Assembly: GCF_012163145.1 (NCBI RefSeq)
Contig: NZ_JAAVTX010000006.1
Span: forward strand, 434,001-498,000
Reading direction: 5' to 3'
Source: Falsiroseomonas frigidaquae
GTDB taxonomy: Bacteria; Pseudomonadota; Alphaproteobacteria; Acetobacterales; Acetobacteraceae
Length of the DNA stretch: 64,000 bases
Under the pieces are notes generated by a model. The model ran no database searches. It was not told where the DNA came from and saw only the letters and a program-made list of their open reading frames with translations. Shown one piece after another: positions 32,930 through 41,850 of the stretch (position 1 is its first letter; every line of letters begins with the position of its first letter). The translations under genes were made by a program, and so were the position numbers.

Positions 32930-34128
32930 GCCGCATCCTCCGCCAGGCGGAGGCCGGTGAACTGCCACCGGGCATCGGGGGGGAAGAAGTTGCGGTAGCT
33001 GGCGCGGGGATGGCCCGGCGCGGTCGCCAGCGACCCGCCGCGCAGCACCATCTGGTTCACCATGAACTTGCCGTTGTACTCGCCGACCGCCCCCTCCCAC
33101 GGCCGGAAGCCGGGATAGGGGCGATAGGCGCTGCCGGTCCATTGCCAGGCAATGCCCTCGGCCTCGGCGAAGCCGGGCAGGCCCGCAGCGGCCTCCCATT
33201 CCTGTTCGGTCGGCAGGCGCTTGCCGGACCAGCGGGCGAAAGCGTCGGCCTCGTACCAGGAGATGTGGCGGACGGGCTGGGCCGGGTCCATCGGGCGCAG
33301 GCCACCGGGGCCGAAGGCGTGCCAGGCGCTGTCGCGGTTTTCCCAATACAGCGGCGCCTCCCACCCCTGCGCCTGGCAGGCGGCCCAGCCATCGCTCATC
33401 CACAGCAGCGGGCTGCGATAGCCGCCATCGGCGATGAAGCCCTGCCATTCGGCATTGGTCACCAGGCGGTTGGCGACGCGGAAGGGGGCGAGGAAGTGGC
33501 GATGCCGCGGGGTCTCGTTGTCGAAGGCGTAGCCGATGCCGTCATGGCCGATCTCGACCACGCCCTCCGGCCCCGCCAGCATCGCTTGCGGCGCGGCATC
33601 CGTGGCAGGGTCGCGCCAGGCGGCGTCATAGGCCGGGCGCAGCGGGTTGAGGGACAGCGCATGCAGCGCATCCGTCAGCAGCAATTCCTGGTGCTGCTCC
33701 TCATGCTGCAGGCCGAGTTCCACCAGATGCAGCGCCTCCGCCGGCGCATCCCGCAGCAGGCGCCCCATCGCCTCGTCAACCGCGGCGCGATAGGCGGTGA
33801 CGGCGGCGCAATCCGGGCGGGTGATCATGCCGCGCTGCGGGCGCGCATGGCGCGGGCCGGCGGCGACGTAGTAGCTGTTGAACAGCAGCGCATACTCCTC
33901 CCGAACCCTGGTCGCGCCGGGCAGGAAGGGCAGCAGCAGGAAGGTCTCGAAGAACCAGGTGGTGTGGGCGCGATGCCATTTGGTCGGGCTGCAATCCGGC
34001 ATGGACTGCACAACCTGGTCCTCGGGCGACAGCTTCGCGGCCAGTGCCTCCGTCCTGGCGCGGACGGAACGATAGCGGTCGAGGAGATGCTGCGCGGCCG
34101 GGCGCGGCCCCGCGGAGATCTGGTTCAT
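32926..34128 (-). CDS. egtB: hercynine sulfoxide synthase (ergothioneine biosynthesis)
   Basis: A 400-residue non-heme iron enzyme that joins a thiol (gamma-glutamylcysteine or cysteine) to hercynine with oxygen. The N-terminal DinB-like domain supplies the iron ligands: His in KWHRAHTTWFFE near 51-62 and the pair in LQHEEQHQELLLTD near 138-151. The C-terminal part is a formylglycine-enzyme-like sulfoxide synthase domain (NAEWQGFIADGGYRSPLLW, GKRLPTEQEWEAAA, QMVLRGGSLATAPGH). MNQISAG at ATG 34128 is the chosen start. No egtC, egtE or egtA is visible, so the remaining steps are encoded elsewhere. Ergothioneine is an antioxidant, matching the trehalose genes next door. Confidence 0.92.
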   Translation of the reverse strand: MNQISAGPRPAAQHLLDRYRSVRARTEALAAKLSPEDQVVQSMPDCSPTKWHRAHTTWFFETFLLLPFLPGATRVREEYALLFNSYYVAAGPRHARPQRGMITRPDCAAVTAYRAAVDEAMGRLLRDAPAEALHLVELGLQHEEQHQELLLTDALHALSLNPLRPAYDAAWRDPATDAAPQAMLAGPEGVVEIGHDGIGYAFDNETPRHRHFLAPFRVANRLVTNAEWQGFIADGGYRSPLLWMSDGWAACQAQGWEAPLYWENRDSAWHAFGPGGLRPMDPAQPVRHISWYEADAFARWSGKRLPTEQEWEAAAGLPGFAEAEGIAWQWTGSAYRPYPGFRPWEGAVGEYNGKFMVNQMVLRGGSLATAPGHPRASYRNFFPPDARWQFTGLRLAEDAA

Positions 34129-34187
34129 TCTGCGACGACGCTCCCGGTTCAGCGCCGGGAACGCAGAGGCACCCTTCGGGTTGCGCG

Positions 34188-35138
34188 CTACGCCATCCCG
34201 GCGAGGCGCCGAAGCGCCGGGGAAAGCGGCGCCGGCTGGTCCGCCAGCGGGCCGAGCAGCGCGGCGAAACGGCCGATCTCCTCCAGGCCGAAGGCGGAGA
34301 CGGCGGGTTCCGGCAGCCTTGGATGCACGGGGTCCAGCCCCATCCGCAGCGCCATCAGCCGCTTGCCATATGCCAGCAGCAGCGGCAGGGAGCGGGACAT
34401 GAAGACGATGATGGGCAGGATGGCGCGGTGCAGCGCCTCCGCCCGCTCCGTCTCGCCCGCCGACCACAGCCGCCAGATCGCCACCTGCGCGTCCACCAGC
34501 TCCGGCGCGGGTATCAGGCCCTGGCAGCCGCTGCGCAGCGCCGTCGGCCATTCCAGCCCGCCATGGCCGGCGAAGACGTCGCAGCTCCGGCTCGCTTCCA
34601 GCGCGAAGGCGGCGACGGAGACCGCGGCACCCTCCGCCTTCATGAAGCGGATGTTCGGGTGGTTGCGGTGCAGCGCCAGCAGCGCGGAATCGGAGACGGA
34701 GACATCCATCATCAGCGGGTTGTTCTGGATGCCCACCGGCAGCACCGCGCGATCCGCCACGGTGCCGAGGAAGCGCAGGATCTCGCTCTCCGCCACGCCC
34801 TTCACCGGCGGCGGCTGCAGCACCACCCAATCCGCCCCGCGCGCCTTCGCCTCCGCGATGAAGTCGAGCTGGCCGTGCACCGAGACCTCCGCCACCGTCG
34901 CCATCAGCGGCACGCGGCCGGCGATGCGGGCGGCGGCCCATGCCACGATGTCGAGGCGCTCCGCGGTGGAGGGCCGGAACACCTCCGTCACCAGGCCGAG
35001 CACGGCGATGCCCTGGCAGCCGGCGGCGAGGCACAGATCCACCTGGCGCTCCAGCGCCGCGCGGTCCAGCCGGCCATCCGGCTGGTAGTAGGCGTAGAGG
35101 ATCGGGTGCACGCCCGACAGGCGCGGCAATGGCGGCAT
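34188..35138 (-). CDS. dihydrodipicolinate synthase family protein
   Basis: A 316-residue class I aldolase/lyase of the DapA/N-acetylneuraminate lyase family, a TIM barrel that forms a Schiff base with a 2-oxoacid. The candidate Schiff-base Lys is in NIRFMKAEGAA near residue 162, and the family GLVTEVFRPSTAER segment near 46-59 corresponds to the usual GTTGE phosphate/carboxylate loop, here changed. Because of that change and the context, a catabolic aldolase is more likely than lysine biosynthesis. ATG 35138 has GGAGGGAAAGC upstream. It is downstream of the Rieske oxygenase on the same strand, 96 bases apart. Confidence 0.82.
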   Translation of the reverse strand: MPPLPRLSGVHPILYAYYQPDGRLDRAALERQVDLCLAAGCQGIAVLGLVTEVFRPSTAERLDIVAWAAARIAGRVPLMATVAEVSVHGQLDFIAEAKARGADWVVLQPPPVKGVAESEILRFLGTVADRAVLPVGIQNNPLMMDVSVSDSALLALHRNHPNIRFMKAEGAAVSVAAFALEASRSCDVFAGHGGLEWPTALRSGCQGLIPAPELVDAQVAIWRLWSAGETERAEALHRAILPIIVFMSRSLPLLLAYGKRLMALRMGLDPVHPRLPEPAVSAFGLEEIGRFAALLGPLADQPAPLSPALRRLAGMA

Positions 35139-35234
35139 GGCGCTGGCTTTCCCTCCGTTGCCGGAAGGCTGGGGCCCGGCCGGCGCCGCGGTCAAGCCGG
35201 CAGCGGATCCGCCCCCGGCTCGTTCAGGCGGAGG

Positions 35235-36245
35235 TCAGGCGGGCTGCGGCACCTTGGCCTCGGCGGCGATCATCTGCGCCAGCATCCGCCGCATCAGCAC
35301 GCCGGGGCGGTCGCTCGGCATGTTCATCTCGATGCCCGTCTGGTCCAGCGGCACATCCGGGTCGGTGGATTCCAGGATGTCGCGGTCCTCATTCGTCACG
35401 ATGCGGTCGAAGGCGACGACATCCGCCGCCTTGGCCTGCTCCTCCGTGTCGTTGCGGAAGACGAATTGCACGACCATGGAGCTTCCGTCGTCGATCGGCG
35501 TGGCGCAGGTGACGATGGAGTGGGACAGGCCGTTCGGATAGACGATCCGCAGCTTGCGCAGGAACGGCGCGTACCAGCGGCCGCGCATGTGGCGGATGGT
35601 GGTGTCGCTGTCCATGTTCAGGACCTTCTTCTGGATCTCGGGATTCCGCACCGGAACCTCCGTGATCATCATGAAGCCGTCCGCGTGTTCCTCGATCTCC
35701 AGCTTCGCCGGTTCCGGGTGCCCCTGGTCGCCGAAGCTCGCGCGGTGGACGAAGGCGAAGTGGGCATTGTCGAAACTGTTCTCCATCAGGCGCAGGCCGG
35801 CGCAGTTCCAGACCTCATGGAACTCGTCGATGCGGCGGAAGCCGAGGCCCTCCTCCTCGAAATCCGGCAGCGGATGCAGCGGGTCCTCCAGCGCCACCCA
35901 GACATGGCCGTAGCGCAGCGCGGCGCGGTAGGCAGGCACGCGCATATTGGTGGCGCCCTGCCGGTCCACGGGCCGCTGCGGCACGCGCATGACGCGGCCA
36001 TCGGCGGCGAATTCCCAGCCATGATAGCCGCAGGCGAGGCGGCCGGAGGCGTAGAAGCCCTTGGAGAGCCTGGCCGTGCGATGGCAGCAGCGGTCATCCA
36101 TGGCGGCCGGGTTGCCGTCTCCGTCCAGCCAGATCACCAGGTCCTGGCCGAGCAGGCGGAAGGGCTTCGGCCCCTCGGCCAGATGGGCCACCGGCATCAC
36201 CGGGTACCAGAAGCGGCGCAGCAAGGGCGTGGCGGTGGCGAGCAT
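35235..36245 (-). CDS. Rieske non-heme iron oxygenase, alpha subunit (VanA-like)
   Basis: About 336 residues. The Rieske cluster ligands are visible in DRCCHRTARLSKG (C-x-H) and LACGYHGWEF (C-x2-H) in the first 100 residues. The mononuclear-iron site is NSFDNAHFAFVHRASF near 175-190, with the HX4H pair. The architecture fits single-component demethylases or hydroxylases that work with a separate reductase; none is adjacent. ATG 36245 (AGGGA eight bases upstream) is preferred, but ATG 36284 would add 13 residues. It is divergent from the solute-binding protein gene at 36469. Probable substrate: an aromatic or cyclic carboxylate or ether; not determinable. Confidence 0.87.
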   Translation of the reverse strand: MLATATPLLRRFWYPVMPVAHLAEGPKPFRLLGQDLVIWLDGDGNPAAMDDRCCHRTARLSKGFYASGRLACGYHGWEFAADGRVMRVPQRPVDRQGATNMRVPAYRAALRYGHVWVALEDPLHPLPDFEEEGLGFRRIDEFHEVWNCAGLRLMENSFDNAHFAFVHRASFGDQGHPEPAKLEIEEHADGFMMITEVPVRNPEIQKKVLNMDSDTTIRHMRGRWYAPFLRKLRIVYPNGLSHSIVTCATPIDDGSSMVVQFVFRNDTEEQAKAADVVAFDRIVTNEDRDILESTDPDVPLDQTGIEMNMPSDRPGVLMRRMLAQMIAAEAKVPQPA

Positions 36246-36468
36246 CGGGTCGATCCCTGCGGGGAATACGGCGCCAGCCTGCAAATCCGGCCCGGACGAG
36301 GCAAGCGCCGCATGGACCGCCGCGCGACAATATCGCCCATTCCATCACCACCCAGCACAATGCAAAGGCAAATTCAGCCTGTATCGCCGATGCTTCGGGC
36401 AGACGGGCCTTCCACTGCCCGCGCTCCCCTTGCTAACAGCGCCGCAACCACAACCTCCCGGGACCGTC

Positions 36469-37503
36469 ATGATGCGCCGCCGCCAAGCCCTTGCCCTGAT
36501 CGGCTCCGCCGCCCTCGCCGCCCGCGCGGTGCAGGCCCCCGCTGTTCATGCACAGTCGCTGACCAATGTCCGCTTCAGCCTGGACTGGGCCCTGCAGGGC
36601 CCGCAGGGCGCCTTCGTGCTGGCGCTCGATCGCGGCTATTTCCGCGAGGCGGGGCTGAACGTCACCATGGATCGCGGCTTCGGCTCCGGCGACGTGCCGG
36701 TGAAGATCTCCGCCGGCGCCTATGATGTCGGCGTCGCCGACCTGAACCCGACCATCCGCATGAAGCTGGAGCGGCCGGAGAGCGACCTCTTCACCCCCTT
36801 CATCATCCATGACGCCACCGCGCTGGCCGTGATGACCCTGCGGCGGGAGAATATCCGCACCCCGGCCGATCTGGTGGGCAAGACGCTCGCCGCGCCGGAA
36901 TCCGATGCCGGGCGGCAGTTGTTCCCCGCCTTCGCCAAGGCCGCCGGCTTCGACCCCGCCTCCGTCCGCTGGCAGAGCGTGACGCCGCAGCTGCGGGAGC
37001 CGATGCTGGCGCAGGGCCGGGTGAACGCCATCACCGGCTTCATAACCTCCGGCATCTTCTCCCTGCGCGGGCTGGGCGTGGCGGAGCAGGACATCGTGAC
37101 CATGCTGTTCAGCGATGTCGGCGCCGATTTCTTCGCCACCTCGATGATCACCACCCGTCGCTGGGCCGCGGCCAACCCCGCCGCCGTCACCGGCCTGATC
37201 CGCGGCCTGATCCGCGCGCAATACGACAGCCTGCGCGACCCGGGCGCCACCATCGCCAACCTCCGCCGGCGCGAGCCGCTGACCGACGTGCCGCTGGAGA
37301 CGGAACGCCTGCGCATGGCGCTGGACCGGCTGACCTTCACGCCGCGCGTCCGCCAGGTGGGCTTCGGCCAGGTGGACACGCAACGCCTGCAGCGCAGCAT
37401 CGACGCGGTGCGGGACGCCTTCGGCATCTCGCGCCCGCTGCCGGCCTCGGATATCTACGACCCGTCCTACCTGCCCCCGGCCGCCGACCTGCGGCAGGCC
37501 TGA
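36469..37503 (+). CDS. ABC importer solute-binding protein (NMT1/SsuA/ThiY-like)
   Basis: A 344-residue periplasmic binding protein. RRRQALALIGSAALAARAVQAPAVHAQ is a signal peptide with a possible twin-Arg start, cleaved after VHA near residue 28. FSLDWALQGPQGAFVLALDRGYFREAGLNV and GAYDVGVADLNPTIRMK are typical of the NMT1/taurine/riboflavin-like branch. There are two tandem ATGs at 36469 and 36472. No permease or ATPase gene is near, so it must use components encoded elsewhere. It leads a probable operon with the creatininase and two FAD oxidases. Confidence 0.86.
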   Translation: MMRRRQALALIGSAALAARAVQAPAVHAQSLTNVRFSLDWALQGPQGAFVLALDRGYFREAGLNVTMDRGFGSGDVPVKISAGAYDVGVADLNPTIRMKLERPESDLFTPFIIHDATALAVMTLRRENIRTPADLVGKTLAAPESDAGRQLFPAFAKAAGFDPASVRWQSVTPQLREPMLAQGRVNAITGFITSGIFSLRGLGVAEQDIVTMLFSDVGADFFATSMITTRRWAAANPAAVTGLIRGLIRAQYDSLRDPGATIANLRRREPLTDVPLETERLRMALDRLTFTPRVRQVGFGQVDTQRLQRSIDAVRDAFGISRPLPASDIYDPSYLPPAADLRQA

Positions 37504-37528
37504 GGCGCATCGCGAAAGGCCCCCTGCC

Positions 37529-38347
37529 ATGGCACCGCTTCCCACCCGCTACTGGCAGGACCTGCCCTGGCCGGCCTTCCGCGACCTGCCGGCCAACACC
37601 GTCGCCGTGCTGCCGGTGGCGTCCATCGAACAGCACGGCCCGCATCTGCCGGTGTCCGTGGACACCACCATCAACCAGGGCGTCATCGCCCGCACACTGA
37701 AGGTGGCGGACCCTGGCCTGCCCGTGCTGGTGCTGCCGACGCAATGCGTGGGCTGTTCGGTGGAGCATCTGCGCTTCCCCGGCACCGTCACCACCTCGCC
37801 CGAGACGCTGCTGGCGCTGGTGACGGATATCGGCGCCAGCGTGGCGCGGGCCGGCGTGAAGCGGCTGGTGATCGTCAACAGCCATGGCGGCAATGTCTCC
37901 GTCCTCGACATCGCCTGCCGCCGCATCCGCATCCAGCACGGCATCCTGGCGATCAACGCCATGTGGGCACGGATGGGCAAGCCGGAGGCGCTGAAGGATC
38001 CGGTGGAGGGCAAGTACGGCATCCATGCCGGCCGCGACGAGACCAGCGTGATGCTCGCCCTCACCCCGCATCTGGTGAAGATGGAAAACGCGACGAACTT
38101 CGTCAGCCGCTGGCAGGGCGTGGCCAATGCGGCGCCGGGCATGGCGCCCGATGCCGGCGCGCCGCTGGCCTGGCAGGCGCAGGACCTCAACCCGGCCGGC
38201 GCGGTGGGCGATGCATCGCTGGCCACCACCGAAATCGGCGAGCAGCTTCTGGATTTCGCTGCGGAGAAGATGGCGACGCTCTGGGCCCAGGTCGCCGCCT
38301 TCGACGCCGAGGGCTTCCTGGCCAACGAGCCCGCCCCGCATGGCTGA
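37529..38347 (+). CDS. creatininase family amidohydrolase
   Basis: A 272-residue metal-dependent hydrolase. LPVASIEQHGPHLPVSVDT near 29-47 has the conserved Glu and His-x3-Asp-type ligands, VIVNSHGGN near 113-121 is the second signature, and GIHAGRDETSVML supplies the Glu near 165-177. Family members open lactams or cyclic amides (creatinine, a mycofactocin peptide, a deazaflavin precursor). It lies 25 bases after the binding-protein gene and overlaps the next gene by eight bases. It likely opens a cyclic amide imported by the preceding SBP; inferred. Confidence 0.88.
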   Translation: MAPLPTRYWQDLPWPAFRDLPANTVAVLPVASIEQHGPHLPVSVDTTINQGVIARTLKVADPGLPVLVLPTQCVGCSVEHLRFPGTVTTSPETLLALVTDIGASVARAGVKRLVIVNSHGGNVSVLDIACRRIRIQHGILAINAMWARMGKPEALKDPVEGKYGIHAGRDETSVMLALTPHLVKMENATNFVSRWQGVANAAPGMAPDAGAPLAWQAQDLNPAGAVGDASLATTEIGEQLLDFAAEKMATLWAQVAAFDAEGFLANEPAPHG

Positions 38348-39707
38348 CATCGCGGCGCTCGCCACGACGCTGGATGGCATCGAGCTGTCCACCGACCGCG
38401 CTTTGCTGCGGCAGAAGAGCCGCGACTTCTACTGGTACAGCCCGATCCTGAAGGCGCAGCTGGACGGCAAGGCGGCGGAGCTTTTCGTCCGGCCGCGCGA
38501 CGAGGCGGAGGTTCTCCGCATCCTCGCCGCCGCCCGCACGGCCCGCGTGCCGGTGACGGTGCGCGGCGGCGGCACCGGCAATTACGGGCAATGCGTGCCG
38601 ATGGAAGGCGGCATCGTGCTGGACATGACGGCGATGACGGCGCCCATCGGCATAACCGATGGCGTGGTGGAGGTGGAGGCCGGGGCGAAGATGATCGACC
38701 TCGACCTCTGGGCGCGCGAGCGGGGGTGGGAGCTGAAGCTCTGGCCCTCGACCAAGCGCACCGCGACCATCGGCGGCTTCGTCGCCGGCGGCGGCGCGGG
38801 GGTGGGCGGCATCCACCACGGCACGATGCGCGAGCGCGGCAACTTTTGCGGCGCGCGGATCGCCACGATGACGGACCCGCCCTGCATCCTGGACCTGGAA
38901 GGCATTGCGGCCAATCCGGTGAACCGCACCTACGGCACCACCGGCGTGCTGACGCGCATCCGCGTGCCGCTGACGCCGGCGCAGGATTGGCGCGACGTCG
39001 CCATCGCCTTCCCGGATTTCGTGCAGGCCAGCCGCTTCGCCCTGGAATTCTCCTTCGCCGATGGCATCCCGAAGAAGATGTGCGGCGTCTTCGACAGCCA
39101 GCTGCCGCCCTTCTTCCGCGGCCTGGCCGATGCCGTGCCCGCCGGCCATGCGCTGGCGCTGGTGATGGTCGCGCCCGGCGCGCTGCTGGCGCTGCGCGAG
39201 CTGGCGGCGGAACACGGCGGCAGCATCGTTGCGATGCAATCCACCGTGGAGGCCGAGCGCGATGGCGATGCGACGCCCTTCTACGAGTACTGCTGGAACC
39301 ACACGACGCTGCAGGTGCTGAAGAAGGATCGCGGCGTCACCTACCTGCAATGCCGCTTCCCCTTCGAGGACACGCTGGCGGCGGTGGAGGCCGTGCGCAT
39401 CCCCTTCCGGGACGAGGTCTGGATGCACACCGAATGCGTTCGCTTCGGCGGCCGCCTCACCATGTCCGCGCTCCCCGTCATCCGCTGGACCAATGCAGAG
39501 CGCCTGGCCGAGATCATGGCGACCTTCGAGGCGCAGGGCATCGGCATCGCCAACCCGCATGTTCTGACCATCGAGGAAGGCAGCAACTACCGCCGCGTGC
39601 CGGGCGACCAGCTTGGCTTCAAGCAGCGCACCGATCCGCTGGGCCTGCTCAACCCCGGCAAGATGCGCGACTTCACTCCCGTAGACGTCCCAGGGGAGGC
39701 AGCATGA
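38340..39707 (+). CDS. FAD-binding (PCMH-type) oxidoreductase, first of a tandem pair
   Basis: A 455-residue flavoprotein of the vanillyl-alcohol-oxidase/GlcD fold. The FAD pyrophosphate loop is TVRGGGTGNYGQCVPMEGG near 62-80, followed by LKLWPSTKRTATIGGFVAGG and GTTGVLTRIRVPL. A C-terminal GLLNPGKMRD is typical of the fold. It oxidises a hydroxy acid or a similar substrate. It starts inside the creatininase gene and ends in an ATGA overlap with its paralog. The two share RQ.SRDF.WYSP.LK.QL near the N-terminus. Confidence 0.87.
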   Translation: MADIAALATTLDGIELSTDRALLRQKSRDFYWYSPILKAQLDGKAAELFVRPRDEAEVLRILAAARTARVPVTVRGGGTGNYGQCVPMEGGIVLDMTAMTAPIGITDGVVEVEAGAKMIDLDLWARERGWELKLWPSTKRTATIGGFVAGGGAGVGGIHHGTMRERGNFCGARIATMTDPPCILDLEGIAANPVNRTYGTTGVLTRIRVPLTPAQDWRDVAIAFPDFVQASRFALEFSFADGIPKKMCGVFDSQLPPFFRGLADAVPAGHALALVMVAPGALLALRELAAEHGGSIVAMQSTVEAERDGDATPFYEYCWNHTTLQVLKKDRGVTYLQCRFPFEDTLAAVEAVRIPFRDEVWMHTECVRFGGRLTMSALPVIRWTNAERLAEIMATFEAQGIGIANPHVLTIEEGSNYRRVPGDQLGFKQRTDPLGLLNPGKMRDFTPVDVPGEAA

Positions 39708-41113
39708 CCGTGCAGGCCGTGATGGCGGAAACCTCCGCCATCGAATGGATCACCGACCCGGCGCTGGTGCGCCAGCGGTCGCGCGACTTCTTCTGGTACT
39801 CCCCCGTGCTGAAGCGCCAGCTCAACGGCGTGACGGCGGAGGCGGTGGCCTGCCCGAAGGATGAGGCGGAGGTCATCGCCGTGATGGCCGCCTGCGTGAA
39901 GCACCAGGTGCCGCTGACGCCGCGCGGTGCCGGCACCGGCAATTACGGCCAGGCCATGCCGCTGAAGGGTGGCGTGGTGCTGGACCTGATGGGGCTGAAT
40001 CGCGTGGTCTGGGTGAAGCCCGGCGTGGTGCGCGCCCAGGCGGGCATCAAGCTGATCGAGCTGGATGCGATCACGCGCAAGGAGGTGCGGGGCGAGCTGC
40101 GCTTCCACCCCTCCACCAAGCGCACCGCCAGCCTGGGCGGCTTCATCGCCGGCGGGTCGTCGGGCATCGGGTCCTGCACCTATGGCAAGCTGCGCGAAGC
40201 CGGCAACATCCTGGGCCTGCGCGTCATCACCATGGAAGCCACGCCGCGCGTGCTGGAGCTGCGCGGCGCCGAGATCGACAAGGCCAACCACGCCTACGGC
40301 ACCAACGGCATCATCACCGAGCTGGAGATGCCCCTCGCCCCGGCCTGGGACTGGATCGACGTGCTGGCCGAGTTCCCGGACACCATCGCCGCCGCGCGGT
40401 TCAGCGAAGCACTGGTGGCAAGCGACGGCATCGCCAAGAAGATGGCCGGCGTCGTCGCGCCGGGCGTGGCGCAGAGCTACTTCAAGCCCTTCATGCAGCT
40501 GGTCGCCCCCGGCAAGGCCGCCGCGCTGGTGATGGTGGCGGAGCCCTTCCTGGACCTGCTGGCGCCGCTGCTGGAGCGCTTCGGAGGCCGGCAGGTGTAT
40601 TCCGTGCCGACGGAACAGGCGGAGACGCCGCTGTATGAATTCACCTGGAACCACACCACGCTGCAGGCCCTGAAGGTCGATCGCAGCCTGACCTATCTGC
40701 AGACCCTGTTCCCCGCGCCACACCACTTCGAACTGGTGGCGAAGATGGACGCGCTGTTCGGGGATGAGGTGATGCAGCACCTGGAATTCGTGCGCCTCGG
40801 CGGCGTCGTCTCCTGCTTCGGACTGCAGCTGGTGCGCTACACGACGGAGGAAAGGCTGCGCGAGATCATCCGCATCCACGAGGATGCCGGCGCGCCGATC
40901 TTCAACCCGCACGCCTTCACGCTGGAGGAGGGCGGCATGAAGCGGATCGATTCCGAACAGCTGGACTTCAAGCGCGTGGCGGACCCGCATGGGCTGCTGA
41001 ACCCGGGCAAGATGATCGCCTGGGACGACCCGGATTGGACGCCGGAACGCAAGCGCGGCTTCTACCTCTACGGCCAGGCGGATGCGCCAGCGGTGGAGGA
41101 AGTCCTCGAATAG
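39704..41113 (+). CDS. FAD-binding (PCMH-type) oxidoreductase, second of a tandem pair
   Basis: A 469-residue paralog of the preceding protein. Matching landmarks are RQRSRDFFWYSPVLKRQL (about 24-41), PRGAGTGNYGQAMPLKGG (FAD loop), FHPSTKRTASLGGFIAGG and YGTNGIITELEMPL, in the same order and spacing. Both lack an iron-sulfur domain and a cap Cys motif recognisable as berberine-bridge type. They could form a heterodimer, like GlcD-GlcE or the DLD type, or act on successive intermediates. The stop at 41113 directly abuts the stop of the convergent Anbu gene. Confidence 0.87.
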   Translation: MTVQAVMAETSAIEWITDPALVRQRSRDFFWYSPVLKRQLNGVTAEAVACPKDEAEVIAVMAACVKHQVPLTPRGAGTGNYGQAMPLKGGVVLDLMGLNRVVWVKPGVVRAQAGIKLIELDAITRKEVRGELRFHPSTKRTASLGGFIAGGSSGIGSCTYGKLREAGNILGLRVITMEATPRVLELRGAEIDKANHAYGTNGIITELEMPLAPAWDWIDVLAEFPDTIAAARFSEALVASDGIAKKMAGVVAPGVAQSYFKPFMQLVAPGKAAALVMVAEPFLDLLAPLLERFGGRQVYSVPTEQAETPLYEFTWNHTTLQALKVDRSLTYLQTLFPAPHHFELVAKMDALFGDEVMQHLEFVRLGGVVSCFGLQLVRYTTEERLREIIRIHEDAGAPIFNPHAFTLEEGGMKRIDSEQLDFKRVADPHGLLNPGKMIAWDDPDWTPERKRGFYLYGQADAPAVEEVLE

Positions 41114-41848
41114 TCAGCCCAGCCAGTCTGGCCGCGGCAGCGCCTGGTAGGCCTCGCGCAGGCTTTCCGACCAGCGCTGACGCAGGAAGGCGAAGTACGG
41201 ATCATCCTCCGTGATCCGTCGCTTCAGCGACACTGCCAGCGCATCGCGGCGGATCACCGTCAGGTCGATCGGCAGACCGACGGTCAGGTTGGATCGCAGC
41301 GTGCTGTCCATGCTGATCAGCGCCAGCGTCACGCCATCGGCCAGCGGCGTCGCCGGGCTCAGCACGCGGTCCAGGATCGGCTTGCCGTATTTGTGCTCGC
41401 CGATCTGCAGGAAGGGCGTATCCGCCGTCGCCTCGATGAAATTGCCCGCGGCATAGACCAGGAACAGCCGCGGCGGCGCGCTGCCGATCTGCCCGCCGAG
41501 CAGGATGGAGACGTCGAAGTTCAGCCCCTGGCTGCGCAGGCCCGGGCCATCCGCAGCGAACACCTCCCGCACCGCGGCGCCGACGAGTTGGGCGGCGCGG
41601 AACATGCTGGGCACGGCGGCCAGGCTCAGCAACTCGCCATCCAGCCGCACGCCTTCCTGCAGGCGGTTCCACACTGCCTGCGTCACCGCCAGATTGCCGG
41701 CCGTGAGGAGCACCAGCGCGCGTTCGCCGGGCTTCTCCTCGATGAAGGTCTTGCCGAAGACAGAAATGTTGTCCACGCCCGCATTGGTGCGGGTGTCGGA
41801 CAGCATCACCAGCCCGGCATCCAGCAGCAGCCCGACGCAATAGGTCAT
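41114..41848 (-). CDS. Anbu-type proteasome-related peptidase
   Basis: A 244-residue Ntn-hydrolase of the Anbu (ancestral beta subunit) family. The start MTYCVGLLLDAGLVMLSDTRTNAGVDN places the nucleophile Thr directly after Met and keeps the SDTRTNAG segment of the family. Lys is in SVFGKTF near 33. Characterised Anbu proteins form open helical or ring assemblies with weak peptidase activity. It is two bases downstream of the alpha-E gene, the usual arrangement. A transglutaminase-like gene normally found in this operon is absent. Confidence 0.88.
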   Translation of the reverse strand: MTYCVGLLLDAGLVMLSDTRTNAGVDNISVFGKTFIEEKPGERALVLLTAGNLAVTQAVWNRLQEGVRLDGELLSLAAVPSMFRAAQLVGAAVREVFAADGPGLRSQGLNFDVSILLGGQIGSAPPRLFLVYAAGNFIEATADTPFLQIGEHKYGKPILDRVLSPATPLADGVTLALISMDSTLRSNLTVGLPIDLTVIRRDALAVSLKRRITEDDPYFAFLRQRWSESLREAYQALPRPDWLG

Positions 41849-41850
41849 GT

